Positions 1 through 9,184 of a stretch of DNA of 64,000 bases are shown here, piece by piece. Below the pieces are notes generated by a model. It ran no database searches and had not been told where the DNA came from. It saw only the letters and a list, made by a program, of their open reading frames with translations. Both the position numbers and the translations under genes were made by a program. The DNA is taken from assembly GCA_963755705.1 (NCBI GenBank), contig CAVWKW010000004.1, positions 1-64,000 of the forward strand. The letters are read 5' to 3'. The DNA is from JBARDN01 sp963755705 (GTDB lineage Bacteria; Desulfobacterota; Binatia; Binatales; Binataceae). The first letter of the stretch is position 1. The number at the start of each line of letters is the position of its first letter.

Positions 1-94
1 CCGTGGCTATCTTGTCAACCACATATAGCATTCCGGCTTTCGGCGCGACCGTTCCAATGCCCCGCCATCGCCGGAACTGCGATTCTGCGTTCTG

Positions 95-625
95 CTATTT
101 CAGGCTGTCGGTGACCTTCTCGGCACCGGCGCGGGCACAGGCCTCGTCCTTCGCTCCGTACGGAGAACCTGACGCGCCAATCGCGCCGATTATCTCGCGG
201 TTAAACACTATCACAACGCCGCCCGGCGCCAGGATCAGGCGCGGCAGGCGGTTAAGCGCGGGCGACATCTCCGCTCCACTCTTGGCCTTGGCCACCAGCG
301 CGCTGGTGTCGACTTTGTAAGCGACCGCGGTATAAGCCTTGTGGTCGGCATTCTCCAGGGTTGCCAGGCCCGCATCATCCCCACGCAAGCTCGCTTGTTG
401 ATTCCCGCCTGCATCAACCAGGACGGCGCTTTCGGTGTAGCCCTCGGCTGCGCAGACCTTGACCGCCTCGCCAACAGCCTCGAGCGCAAGGGCGGCGGGA
501 ATGCGATGGGTATCGATTAGAGCGCCCGCTGCCAGCGCGGGGCTTGCACGGAAGACCGCTATCGCGCCCAAGGCCATCAGCCCGGCGAGCAGACCTACGG
601 ACATTGAGTGAGTAATACACGTCAT
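95..625 (-). CDS. Secreted GlcG/HbpS-type heme-binding protein
   Basis: 176 aa. The hydrophobic segment at residues 9-33 ending in Ala-rich ASPALA looks like a Sec signal peptide, so the mature protein is probably periplasmic. The mature part has the GlcG/HbpS (DUF336) pattern: an AxEAVGEAVKxC helix, the core VLVDAGGNQQASLRGDDA, then KAYTAVAYKxDTSAL and a C-terminal VIGAIGASG stretch. Members bind heme or act as accessory proteins near oxidoreductases; the ligand here is unknown. AGGA seven bases before the ATG supports the start. It stands alone, divergent from the deacetylase gene across about 250 bp. Confidence 0.85.
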   Translation of the reverse strand: MTCITHSMSVGLLAGLMALGAIAVFRASPALAAGALIDTHRIPAALALEAVGEAVKVCAAEGYTESAVLVDAGGNQQASLRGDDAGLATLENADHKAYTAVAYKVDTSALVAKAKSGAEMSPALNRLPRLILAPGGVVIVFNREIIGAIGASGSPYGAKDEACARAGAEKVTDSLK

Positions 626-876
626 TCGCTTGTCCTGTTTATCCGGCTAGGTTTAGCTACTCTTTTTGTATAACTAACGCGGCGGCGGGATACGTGTCAA
701 TTTGTGCGCACTTATTACTTCACGTTGACCGCCCGATTGAATCGCAGTAGACTCCTAACAACTTTTTTGCTTTTCAAATAGATACACCCGCTGATCCAAG
801 CATTACTATTTCCTGGTGGACTCATAAAATAACGTCGCTCGGCCTCGCCAAGTTATGTACGCGAATTGATGGGAAC

Positions 877-1878
877 ATGAAGCGGAGAATTCAGCGCGAG
901 AACGGGATGAAGACACTCCGCAAATGTTCCGTTTCGGCCGCCAGCATTATCGTAGCATTCATCTGTATGATCATATTGGCGGGTCCAGCCGACAGCGCGA
1001 GGAAAGACGATTGGATAACAGGATTGCCGCGAGAACCAATTCATGTGAAGGAGTGGCCGGGAGGGAAGAAACTCGCGGTCTGCTTCGTCTTGTATGTTGA
1101 GGTGTGGGGTCACGGACAAGGTCCTAATCTTAGACCAGATACAGTCACGCGAAAACCAGATGTGGTCAACGAATCGTTTCGTCAATACGCAATAACTTCG
1201 GGTATTCCGCGCGTCGGCAGAGTTTTCAATGAACAACATTTGCCATTGAGTATTGGCCTGAATGCGCTCTTTCCAGAACAGAATCCCGACGTATGGAAGC
1301 AATTCCGTTCCATGGTTCCAAACGCACCTATCATCGCGCATGGAATCAATAACTCGACCGAACTGCTTCCGCTCCGGGCCGGTCTCGCCGCCCAGGAAGA
1401 ATATGTTCATCGGACATTGGATATTATTGAAAAGGAAACGGGCGTGAGGCCGCGCGGATGGACCAGCCCGAGCGTGTATCCCAACGCCGACACCTTTACC
1501 GCTACCGCAGCCGAAGGTATTAGCTATTCGCTCGACGCGATGGACTCCGACGTCCTGTCCCGCCTCGCAACCAAATCAGGTCCGCAGGTCCTGATTCCAT
1601 ATCCGACCGTAACAGTCGACATGGGACAGTATTTTCAGCGCTTGAAGAATGCGAGTGATATTGAACGGCTGTGGATCGACTATGTGACCGAGCTGGCTCA
1701 AGAAGCTGAGGCTCACCCCGACCGTGAAGCTACCGTCGTCGCGATCGGCATTCATCCTTTTGTGGTTGGAACTCCTGATGGCGCTGCGGCACTGCGGCGG
1801 GTTTTGGAGAACTTCAAGGCTCAGAAGCTCGTCTGGGTGACGGATGTTCAGGCAGTTCTCAAAGCTGCCGGCGAATAA
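877..1878 (+). CDS. Exported polysaccharide deacetylase / PuuE-like hydrolase
   Basis: 333 aa. N-terminal signal-like helix (residues about 18-40), followed by the NodB-homology fold of the PuuE/allantoinase-like branch: an EWPGGKKLAVCFVLYVEVW strand at the domain start, IIAHGINNS (the usual HG element) and GWTSPSV before the second half. Family members hydrolyse N-acyl or C-N bonds in polysaccharides or small amides. The substrate is not evident and the classical metal-binding His pair is not complete by eye. A second in-frame ATG at 907 gives a more ordinary signal peptide and may be the true start; neither has a strong ribosome binding site. Confidence 0.75.
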   Translation: MKRRIQRENGMKTLRKCSVSAASIIVAFICMIILAGPADSARKDDWITGLPREPIHVKEWPGGKKLAVCFVLYVEVWGHGQGPNLRPDTVTRKPDVVNESFRQYAITSGIPRVGRVFNEQHLPLSIGLNALFPEQNPDVWKQFRSMVPNAPIIAHGINNSTELLPLRAGLAAQEEYVHRTLDIIEKETGVRPRGWTSPSVYPNADTFTATAAEGISYSLDAMDSDVLSRLATKSGPQVLIPYPTVTVDMGQYFQRLKNASDIERLWIDYVTELAQEAEAHPDREATVVAIGIHPFVVGTPDGAAALRRVLENFKAQKLVWVTDVQAVLKAAGE

Positions 1879-1948
1879 CAGAAGGCAGGCCGAGTAACTT
1901 TCCAATTGACTAATTCATGATTGAATGGAAAACAATGGATAAATGCAG

Positions 1949-2534
1949 ATGCGACTCGTCCTTATCCGTCACGGAGAATCCCATATTCAGAATACTCAGA
2001 TGGTTGCGGGAGTGCGAGCGAAGTTGCCGCGGCCTGACTGAGCGGGGACGTCTACAGGCGCGAACGTTGACGCAGAGGTTTCGCGCCACCGGCGAGATGC
2101 GCGGGTGCGTCGCGCTCCTCAGCAGTCCGGTATTGCGAGCCCGGCAGACCGCGGAAGAAGTCGCAGATAGTATCTCCGTTCGCGATATAGAAGAACATTC
2201 CGAGTTGACCGAGATAGATGTGGGCGTGGCCGACGGCCTCACACGCGAGGAATATCGCTCACGACACGGTCGATTCAACCTGATTGAGCATCCGAATCGG
2301 CCCTTTGCTCCCGGCGGCGAGAGCTGGGCAGAATACCTGATGCGTGTCCGATCGGAGATGGACCGATTGGCGGAGCGATTCAGTGGTCAAACAGTAGCGG
2401 CAGTCACCCACGCCGGATTCATCGTCGTCTCTATCCTGGCAACTTTCCGAATACCGCGGCCCCGCACCGGCGCATGGTTGGCGCCCGATAATACCTCCCT
2501 CACCGAATGGCGGTTCGAGCAGGGAAGGTGGTAA
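1949..2534 (+). pseudogene. Histidine phosphatase (phosphoglycerate-mutase-like), frameshifted
   Basis: Frame 2 opens at ATG 1949 with MRLVLIRHGESH, the RHG catalytic signature of the histidine phosphatase superfamily, but stops at TGA 2039. The rest of the family pattern (RGLTERGRLQAR, SSPVLRARQTAEEVA, the VTHAGFI second catalytic His) continues in frame 0 from about 2022 to the TAA at 2534. Dropping one base around 2018-2024 joins the two parts into a protein of roughly 195 aa, normal for the family. The other in-frame start at 1917 would give a protein without the RHG motif, so I read this as one disrupted gene or a one-base sequence error. Confidence 0.75.
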
Positions 2535-2787
2535 CTTCAGCGATACAACGACGTGTCTCATTTGCTGAACCGCGAATAGTCACTTGATTCAGTAAACCGT
2601 TTGACAGAGTTTCCCGAAGCTTCACACCGCAAACGGACGAAATGGGATGAAAATGGTCCCAAGACCGACCATGTTGTGTACGTGTAGTAGAATAGAGGAA
2701 TGTTGTCCGGGCAATTATCGCGCAAGCACGCATCGAGTCCCATTACATCCAGCGTGAGATAATTCGACGTGTGGGCCGCGTATCACT

Positions 2788-4854
2788 TTACTGAACCCCG
2801 GCTTGAGAGAGTATCCAGCCAGGCACCTGCGCGGGTGATGTAATTGGCCCGTTATTCTCTATTTTCAGATTGACCGGATAGGCCGGAATATAACTGTTTT
2901 GGCAAATCTGCGGGCCGAAGAAATCAATCGGATTGAGAAAATAGTTTCCGATATAGGTTAGATTTCCTACCGGAAGGCATCCGCCGAAGTCGGAACCATA
3001 CGGAACCCCGGTCAAGGCACAGTACAAAGGAATCGAGGATCCCGTAAAGCAAGGTCCAAAATCAGCAATTCCGACCGGATCGTTCAGCGACACATTCTGC
3101 TGGAGGGTTACGTATTGGCTCCCGCCATCGGTGTAATAAATGTTGCTTCCGCCTAGTGGGCGCTTATTTTCGGCTACGTTAAACTCAATCAACAAGCCGT
3201 TCGCAAAGTCCGGCCCTTGGGAACCGTTGGTATAGATTGCTCCACAATCCCAGAGTTGTTCGGCGAAGTACTCGAACTTATTACTACTGATTTCATTGTT
3301 GCTGACTATAGTCGGAGTATTGTATTCGCCCCACATTCCAGGAACGGCGGTCGGGACTCCCGGAAAACTCGGATCGTCGAGCAGTCCCCAGCCCCACCCA
3401 ATCGCAAGGCTGCTCCATGGGGTGTGCATGATGGTGTTATGGGTAACCAGCGTGCCGGTGGTGAAGGCGATGAATACTCCCGCTGAGTCGTAGTAGTCCT
3501 GGCCGGTGTAGGACACGGTATTGTTTTGAACCAGGTTGTTGCTGGTCTTTTGCGCGCTGTCCGGCCGCGCATCTATCGGAGAGAGTCCGCCGACCTGCAG
3601 CGCGGTCGAGGATATGTCCGTGAAAGTATTGTTGATTATCGAATTGTTCTGGCTACCGGTATCCAAATCGAGAGCCACTCCACCCAGATGGCTGAAGGTA
3701 TTCCCGGTAAACGTAATATTGTGCGCATATTGGAGCGTCACGTTGCCCAGGGTCTTGTAGGTAATTTGCTGATGCCCGATCGTGTTCGGCAAATACCCAT
3801 CACCCATTAATATGTAGCTGCTCTGATCGGTAACATAGCCATTGTTGGTATTGGGTTCCAGCCACGTGGCATAAGAGAATTGCAGACCCTGAAAAGTTAT
3901 ATTTGCCACCGGACTGTCAGGAGTTCCGACAACTTCGACCAAATTCTCCAGTACTGGCAACACCGCGTTTTCAGGATTACCGTTGCTGGTGTTGTAATAG
4001 GTTAATTGCTGACTATAGGGGTCCAGATACCACATGTTCGGGACCGTCACGAATTCTGGAGCATTCTCCAGCCAACTGAGAAGCTGAAAATTCACCGGAC
4101 TTGCGTAAGTATTGGCATTGGTCCAGCATGGGGTTTGCATGACGAGGGTTGTTCCGGTCAGACTCGCAACCGGACACCGCATCATTTTCCATTGCGTGGT
4201 CGTCACCGCCTCCATCAGCTCCGGATGGTTGAACGACTGGGGAATTATCTGTTGATAGCCATTCGGTACGCGAGTGTAATTTAGATTGACCGCCGTTCCA
4301 TAATTCGAGCGGGCTCGGATCGCGCGCTGGCCGTTTACATAAAACTGGCGCGGCATCGTTCCCGCAGGCAGGCCTGTCACGCCGCTGGTACAAAGGTCGT
4401 CCCCGGTGCAGGTGAAATCAGTCACGGCGACTCCGCCGGAAATAATCGCGGGCGAGCTGTTACCACCCGCGGCCCGGTAAACTACCTGCGCATGCGGAGA
4501 ACCGGAATCGGACGAATCAAACACCAAAGGCGACGTCAGTGCATAGGTGCCCGACTCGACATTGACATTGAAGGTGCACCGTCCTTTGCGTTTGTCTTGC
4601 TCCACGACCTGCCGAGCGTGGTCCAGCGTCAGAAATGGATCGCCGGTACTGCCGCTCCCATCGTCGCTGCCGGTGGTGGAAACCCAGTAGTCCTGGCTGC
4701 ATGCGGAATTATTGCTGGAGGCAGCGCCTCCAGAGCCGCCACCGCATCCACTAACCAACAACAGAAGCGCAAACCCGAAATATAAAAGTTTTTGGAGAGA
4801 ATTTTTACCTGGGATGTTTTGATGAAGAGTCCGGTTCAGTTCAGCTTTCGACAT
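2788..4854 (-). CDS. Right-handed parallel beta-helix lipoprotein
   Basis: 688 aa. Residues 1-37 form a lipoprotein signal ending in LLVSGC followed by a Gly/Ser linker, so it is probably anchored to the outer membrane or exported. Residue 56 onward has the WVSTTGSDDGSGSTGDPF pattern that opens many pectate-lyase-type beta-helix proteins. The second half is rich in NxxxxNTF rungs (NITFTGNTF, NNSIINNTFTD, NLVQNNTVS), typical of parallel beta-helix repeats. Such proteins usually bind or cleave polysaccharides, and no catalytic residues can be assigned here. It is monocistronic and convergent with the histidine phosphatase gene. Confidence 0.85.
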   Translation of the reverse strand: MSKAELNRTLHQNIPGKNSLQKLLYFGFALLLLVSGCGGGSGGAASSNNSACSQDYWVSTTGSDDGSGSTGDPFLTLDHARQVVEQDKRKGRCTFNVNVESGTYALTSPLVFDSSDSGSPHAQVVYRAAGGNSSPAIISGGVAVTDFTCTGDDLCTSGVTGLPAGTMPRQFYVNGQRAIRARSNYGTAVNLNYTRVPNGYQQIIPQSFNHPELMEAVTTTQWKMMRCPVASLTGTTLVMQTPCWTNANTYASPVNFQLLSWLENAPEFVTVPNMWYLDPYSQQLTYYNTSNGNPENAVLPVLENLVEVVGTPDSPVANITFQGLQFSYATWLEPNTNNGYVTDQSSYILMGDGYLPNTIGHQQITYKTLGNVTLQYAHNITFTGNTFSHLGGVALDLDTGSQNNSIINNTFTDISSTALQVGGLSPIDARPDSAQKTSNNLVQNNTVSYTGQDYYDSAGVFIAFTTGTLVTHNTIMHTPWSSLAIGWGWGLLDDPSFPGVPTAVPGMWGEYNTPTIVSNNEISSNKFEYFAEQLWDCGAIYTNGSQGPDFANGLLIEFNVAENKRPLGGSNIYYTDGGSQYVTLQQNVSLNDPVGIADFGPCFTGSSIPLYCALTGVPYGSDFGGCLPVGNLTYIGNYFLNPIDFFGPQICQNSYIPAYPVNLKIENNGPITSPAQVPGWILSQAGVQ

Positions 4855-5035
4855 AGAACAGTTTTATACTTTAGTTTTATTCTCCAGCGCAAGATTTTGG
4901 ACGCTCCAGCTCTATATCCTTTTCACTCCTGACGCTCACGAGCGCTGGTTCCGCTCGCCGGAATAATTTCACGGCCGGCGACGCGGACCAGTCGGAGCTC
5001 ACTGGCGGTCGGCAAGTTCGAGGCGGCAGGGATTT

Positions 5036-6052
5036 CTATGATTTGTAGAACGTACTGGAGATCGCGTCACGATACTCGGCGATTCTCTGTGCGGGCAAAA
5101 AATTCTGCGGCGCGGAAAGAGTGATTGAATCGGCGTACCGCCATAGCCGGTTAACGCGTTCGCGCGCTTCATCGGGCGTGCCTGCGATCGCGAACGTCGT
5201 AACCATTTCATCCGGCACCGCCTGCAGCATCGCAGGCACGTCCTTTCGGGCTGCCGCCTCGACTACCGCGTGAGCCTGCGCGCCGAAGCCGTGAGCAGCG
5301 AAGTACTTCGCGTACTGCGCGATGCTCGAATAGAATGCGACGGTACCTCGCATATCATTGATTGCCTGCTGGCGATCATTCGCGACCGCGACATAATTCC
5401 ATAGGTTCACATGAAATTTTTCGCGCCCCAGTCCCGCACTCGCGAGCTGGGTATCAAGCGTCTTCGTCTGCTCGGCAATCCACTTGTGCGACCATACCGG
5501 ATGGCCGAGCAATCCGTCCGCAATTTTAGCGGAGAGGACGACCGTGGCGTGAAACAATGCGGGAAGGTAGATCGGAATCGTCGCACGCACTGGCCTTCGT
5601 CCCGTATTGAATCCCGTGAGATCGAGCTTGTGGTGCGTTCCGTCAATTCGATCGAGATTGCCCTGATGTCCTTTTTCGATAATCGCGCGAACCGTCTCGA
5701 CGACTTCGCGCAGATGCTCGACGGGCTTTCCATAGACGACACCGTGCATGTTCTGGTTGAACGAGCGGACGCTGGTGCCGAGTCCAAGGACCATTCGCCC
5801 GCCGCTTATCCGATCGAGATCGAGAGCGGTGAGCGCCGTCTCCATCGGACTGCGTGAGAAGGCCAGCGCGATGCCGGTGCCAATCTTGAGACGGCTGCTC
5901 GCCATCGCGGCGGCGGCCAGAGTTGCAAACGGCGGGCTATGCAGTTGCGGCGCCCAAACTCCATAGATCCCCAGGTCTTCGAACCGGCGCATCAGATCGG
6001 CCATCTCCGCGGACGGCATCGCCTGAACGATTTCCCAATACTGCTGCTTCAC
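5036..6052 (-). CDS. LLM-class flavin-dependent oxidoreductase
   Basis: 338 aa with the luciferase-like TIM-barrel pattern: GIYGVWAPQLHSPPFATLAAAA, SRLKIGTGIALAFSRSP, and the flavin-binding core DLDRISGGRMVLGLGTS. The C-terminal IAGTPDEARERV is also typical. These enzymes use FMN or F420 to oxidise or monooxygenate small organic substrates; which cofactor cannot be read here. It lies 30 bp downstream of the BVMO-type monooxygenase on the same strand, so the two are probably co-transcribed and may act on one substrate path. Confidence 0.9.
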   Translation of the reverse strand: MKQQYWEIVQAMPSAEMADLMRRFEDLGIYGVWAPQLHSPPFATLAAAAMASSRLKIGTGIALAFSRSPMETALTALDLDRISGGRMVLGLGTSVRSFNQNMHGVVYGKPVEHLREVVETVRAIIEKGHQGNLDRIDGTHHKLDLTGFNTGRRPVRATIPIYLPALFHATVVLSAKIADGLLGHPVWSHKWIAEQTKTLDTQLASAGLGREKFHVNLWNYVAVANDRQQAINDMRGTVAFYSSIAQYAKYFAAHGFGAQAHAVVEAAARKDVPAMLQAVPDEMVTTFAIAGTPDEARERVNRLWRYADSITLSAPQNFLPAQRIAEYRDAISSTFYKS

Positions 6053-6082
6053 GGTTCTTGACCTTAAGTCGCGGCCGAGTCG

Positions 6083-7918
6083 TCAGCTCAGTTTGACACC
6101 CTTTAGCTTCCCGTCCGCACGCCACTTGCGGATGAGGTCGTGGAATTCGACCGGACCTCCGCCGTATTGTTCGCCAAAGAGACCCTTCGCCGCGTCCGGT
6201 TGTCCCTCGTTGTTGTAATAACCAGGCGTACACTCCTGCTGATACCCGAGATTGATGAACGCCTTCTCTTTGATGGTTGCTACCCACTCAGCTTCCGCCT
6301 CGGCGGTAGGTTCGATGGATCGCGCTTCCTGCGATTTCGTATGCCGAATCAGCTCGGCGATGTGTTGGGCCTGCTCCTCGAGCATGTGCGGAAAATTCGC
6401 GGTCAACGCGTTCTGCGTGAGGCCCATGTGGAAGCAGTTCGGAAAACCGGAGCTGTAAAAACCGTGCAGCGTTTTCATACCGTCAGCCCAGTACTCAGTA
6501 AGTGACTTGCCGCCTCGGCCATATACTTCGAAACCCGCGCGACGGGTGTACGCGGTACCCACTTCGAAGCCGGTGGCGAAGATGATGCAGTCCGCCTCGT
6601 ACTCGACTCCGTCGAACACCAGGCCTTTCTCAGTAATCCGATCGACCCCGCGGCCCAGCGTGTCCACCAGCGTCACGTTCGGCCGATTGAACGCGGGCAG
6701 ATAATCGTCATTGAAGGTCGGACGCTTGCAGAACTGGCGATACCATGGCTTCAGCGCGTCAGCGGTCTGCTGGTCTTTTACGATGGAGTCCACGCGCGCG
6801 CGAATTTGGTTCATCTTCCTGAAATCCGCCATCTCGAGCATCTCCCCGAGCTCTTGCGGCGTCATCGGAGACTTCTGGGTATCGGCACCGCTCTTGGCCG
6901 GGAGCAGATTTCGGATGATGTCGGTCCATCCGTCGTGGACCAGGTCAACCTCCTCCATACCTCCGGTCACCAGAACATTGAAGTTGTTCATGCGATGCTT
7001 CTGCCAACCCGGGGTCAGCGTTTTCACCCATTCCGGATCGGTCGGCAAATTTCCGCGCACGTCAACCGAGGACGGCGTGCGCTGGAAGACGGACAGATGC
7101 TGCGCGTACCGGGCGAGATGCGGCACACATTGCACGGCGGTCGCGCCGGTGCCGATCACGGCAACGCGCTTGTCGCCAAGCTTGTGCAGATTTCCTGTCG
7201 TATCTCCTCCCGTGTATCCATAGTCCCAGCGACTGGTGTGGAAGGTGTGACCCTTGTAGCTGTCGATACCGGGGATGCCGGGCAGCTTCGGCCGGTTGAG
7301 AGGGCCGTTGGACATGACGACGAAGCGCGCGCTCATCCGGTCATTACGATCAGTCGTGACGATCCATCGGCATTCCTCTTCGCTCCAGGTGATTGCTCTG
7401 ATCTGAGTCTGGAAGCAGGCCTTGCGATAGAGATCGAATTTTTCGCCGATACGGTGTGCGTGGGCCAGGATTTCAGGCGCGAAAGAGTACTTTTCCTTGG
7501 GGATGTAGCCCGTTTCCTCGAGCAGCGGCAGATAGATGTATGACTCGATATCGCACTGCGCACCCGGATAGCGGTTCCAGTACCAGGTACCACCGAAATC
7601 TCCGCCTTTTTCGATGATGCGGATATCGCGCACGCCTGCCTGGTGCAGACGCGCGCCTGCCAAGAGTCCGCCAAAACCGCCGCCGATAATCAGAACCTCA
7701 ACCGCGTCCGTCAGCGGTTCCCGGGTAAAGCCCGGATCGATATACGGATCGTCGATATAGCGGCTGAAGTCGCCCTTCACTTCGACGTACTGTTCATTTC
7801 CGTCAGCGCGCACGCGTTTGTCGCGCTCGTGCCGGTACCGCTCGCGCAGCGCATCGGGATCGAAATCGAACCCGTCGGTATTATTGCCAGAGGAAGAAAC
7901 CTTCTCAGCGTCACTCAT
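6083..7918 (-). CDS. Baeyer-Villiger-type flavin monooxygenase
   Basis: 611 aa from ATG 7918, chosen because AGGGAG lies eight bases before it; the open frame extends 39 codons further upstream without a better site. Two Rossmann motifs are present: IIGGGFGG at about residue 77 (FAD) and VIGTGATA at about 255 (NADPH). Between them lies the BVMO fingerprint in the form YKGHTFHTSRWD (about 221-232). GGTWYWNRYPGAQCD at about 109 is also typical of the class. Expected activity is NADPH- and O2-dependent insertion of oxygen next to a carbonyl. It is first in a two-gene unit with the LLM enzyme. Confidence 0.92.
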   Translation of the reverse strand: MSDAEKVSSSGNNTDGFDFDPDALRERYRHERDKRVRADGNEQYVEVKGDFSRYIDDPYIDPGFTREPLTDAVEVLIIGGGFGGLLAGARLHQAGVRDIRIIEKGGDFGGTWYWNRYPGAQCDIESYIYLPLLEETGYIPKEKYSFAPEILAHAHRIGEKFDLYRKACFQTQIRAITWSEEECRWIVTTDRNDRMSARFVVMSNGPLNRPKLPGIPGIDSYKGHTFHTSRWDYGYTGGDTTGNLHKLGDKRVAVIGTGATAVQCVPHLARYAQHLSVFQRTPSSVDVRGNLPTDPEWVKTLTPGWQKHRMNNFNVLVTGGMEEVDLVHDGWTDIIRNLLPAKSGADTQKSPMTPQELGEMLEMADFRKMNQIRARVDSIVKDQQTADALKPWYRQFCKRPTFNDDYLPAFNRPNVTLVDTLGRGVDRITEKGLVFDGVEYEADCIIFATGFEVGTAYTRRAGFEVYGRGGKSLTEYWADGMKTLHGFYSSGFPNCFHMGLTQNALTANFPHMLEEQAQHIAELIRHTKSQEARSIEPTAEAEAEWVATIKEKAFINLGYQQECTPGYYNNEGQPDAAKGLFGEQYGGGPVEFHDLIRKWRADGKLKGVKLS

Positions 7919-8096
7919 CGCACATACTCCCTGTTTCTGGCGGAAGCTTTCGCCTTGATTCTGGCTCGCGTTCGCTGCCGAACGCGACGATCCGCTTCTA
8001 AAATGATCGAATCGTTTACCTACGCGATTTATCAAAAATCGGCAAGGGAAGTCTTTTGAATGGCGAACGAGAAGAATGCGCGGATTGCAAAGGAAC

Positions 8097-8131
8097 CGGA
8101 ATTGGAGGCGAAAAGCTCACCTCCAATTCCG
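8097..8131 (-). terminator. Perfect 12-bp hairpin after the stress operon
   Basis: Arms 8097-8108 and 8120-8131 (CGGAATTGGAGG and its exact complement) with an 11-nt loop. It starts 10 bp after the last gene of the four-gene minus-strand operon. The tail on the minus strand (GTTCCTTTG) is only weakly U-rich, so termination is inferred from position and stem strength. Confidence 0.65.
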
Positions 8132-8140
8132 TTTGGTTGG

Positions 8141-8689
8141 CTAGCGGATTTCGGGAGCTCGCTGATCTTTGGGGACCGAAGTCTCCCCGGTGTACGAAAT
8201 ATCTTCCGCGCCGCCGTCTTCGAGAATTTTCTTGGCGTGATCGCGTTCTTTGCTGTCCTCGGTATGAATCGACAGCAGAATGTTGCCGTTCTTAACCTTT
8301 CCTTCGTAGCGTTTCGCCTCGTACTCGGGAATGCCAAGGCCGATGAGGGCCCCGGTCAATCCTCCGACGGCTGCGACTCCGGCGGCGCCTGCCAGCGCTG
8401 CCATGATCGGACCGGCTGCGATGAATACTCCGAGTCCAGGAATCGCAAGCGCACCGATCCCGACCATCCAGCCGAGCGCGCCGCCAAGAATTGCGCCGCT
8501 GCCGGCACCCGCCGCCGCACCTTCCGGAGCCTTGGTATGTTGTTCGTGGGCGAAGTCTTTGGTGCCCTGCCGGTCGGGAAAAAGCACCGACACGTCGTTG
8601 GACGTGAATCCGGCCGCTTTCAGATTATCTGCGATCGCGATCGCCTGGGCTTGAGTCTTCGCAATGCCTATTACGGATTTCTTTGCCAT
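8141..8689 (-). CDS. Glycine-zipper general-stress protein (YflT-like N-terminus)
   Basis: 182 aa. The N-terminus (KKSVIGIAKTQAQAIAIADNLKAAGFTSNDVSVLF) matches the general-stress YflT-like domain, a small alpha/beta fold. It is followed at residues 58-120 by a long Gly/Ala-rich zipper (GAGSGAILGGALGWMVGIGA and beyond) that could insert in or cross a membrane, and then a hydrophilic C-terminal domain with ILLSIHTEDSKERDHAKKIL. GGGGA precedes the ATG. It is the last gene of the operon with the BON, 27-aa and hemerythrin genes (15-bp gap) and is followed by a strong hairpin. The function is not known; context suggests envelope or redox stress. Confidence 0.7.
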   Translation of the reverse strand: MAKKSVIGIAKTQAQAIAIADNLKAAGFTSNDVSVLFPDRQGTKDFAHEQHTKAPEGAAAGAGSGAILGGALGWMVGIGALAIPGLGVFIAAGPIMAALAGAAGVAAVGGLTGALIGLGIPEYEAKRYEGKVKNGNILLSIHTEDSKERDHAKKILEDGGAEDISYTGETSVPKDQRAPEIR

Positions 8690-8704
8690 GTTGTTGTCCC
8701 CTAT

Positions 8705-9058
8705 CTACTGACTTTTGACTACGAGTTGATTGTCGACTTTGTCCGCGCCCGCGATCGCCTGCGCTTTGCTGGCGATCGTGTCCTTCTCCGCTTCGCTGTC
8801 AACCGGTCCCAGCAGGGTAACGCTGCCGTTGACGCTGACGATCTTGACGTTGTGCGCGAGCGTCGAGAGTGACTTGTCTCTCATTACTGCCCTGCGAATC
8901 TTGCGGGTGAGGGCAAGGTCAGTTTTGGAGTTTGACTGTTGGATGGCGGATGTTGCGGGCGGCGCGGAGTCTTGCGCTATCGCGACTGTGCCAGGGCCGA
9001 GCAGCGCAGCCGATAAAATTAGAATTGTTGCGAGTCTCTTCAACGATGGATACCTCAC
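8705..9058 (-). CDS. Periplasmic BON-domain protein
   Basis: 117 aa with a GTG start. Residues 1-28 are a Sec signal ending in TVAIA before QDSAPP. Residues 45-117 form one BON domain (LALTRKIRRAVMRDKSLS, then the Gly-containing turn VNGSVTLLGPVDSEAEKD). Single-BON secreted proteins such as the OsmY class protect the envelope under osmotic stress by binding phospholipid. It lies between the 27-aa membrane gene and the glycine-zipper gene with 15-18 bp gaps. Confidence 0.85.
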   Translation of the reverse strand: MRYPSLKRLATILILSAALLGPGTVAIAQDSAPPATSAIQQSNSKTDLALTRKIRRAVMRDKSLSTLAHNVKIVSVNGSVTLLGPVDSEAEKDTIASKAQAIAGADKVDNQLVVKSQ

Positions 9059-9076
9059 TCGAGTTTTGTGCTTTCC

Positions 9077-9160
9077 CTAAAGGATGTGGCTGACTACAAA
9101 CCAGATGACGAGAATTGTCACCGGAACACCCAACAACCATGCGATTCCATATTTCAACAT
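9077..9160 (-). CDS. 27-aa single-pass membrane peptide
   Basis: A complete small gene: ATG at 9160, 27 codons, TAG at 9077-9079. Almost the whole product is one hydrophobic helix (MLKYGIAWLLGVPVTILVIW, then FVVSHIL). AAGGA lies eight bases before the ATG. It sits 24 bp after the hemerythrin gene and 18 bp before the BON gene, in the same direction, which supports translation. No function is known to me; tiny hydrophobic peptides of this kind often modulate membrane complexes. Confidence 0.7.
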   Translation of the reverse strand: MLKYGIAWLLGVPVTILVIWFVVSHIL

Positions 9161-9184
9161 AAACTTTTCCTTTATCTCCGATAG

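Noticed and set aside
853..1410. 185-aa minus-strand frame opposite the polysaccharide deacetylase
   Set aside because: It is a shadow of the plus-strand gene, which has a signal peptide and family motifs.
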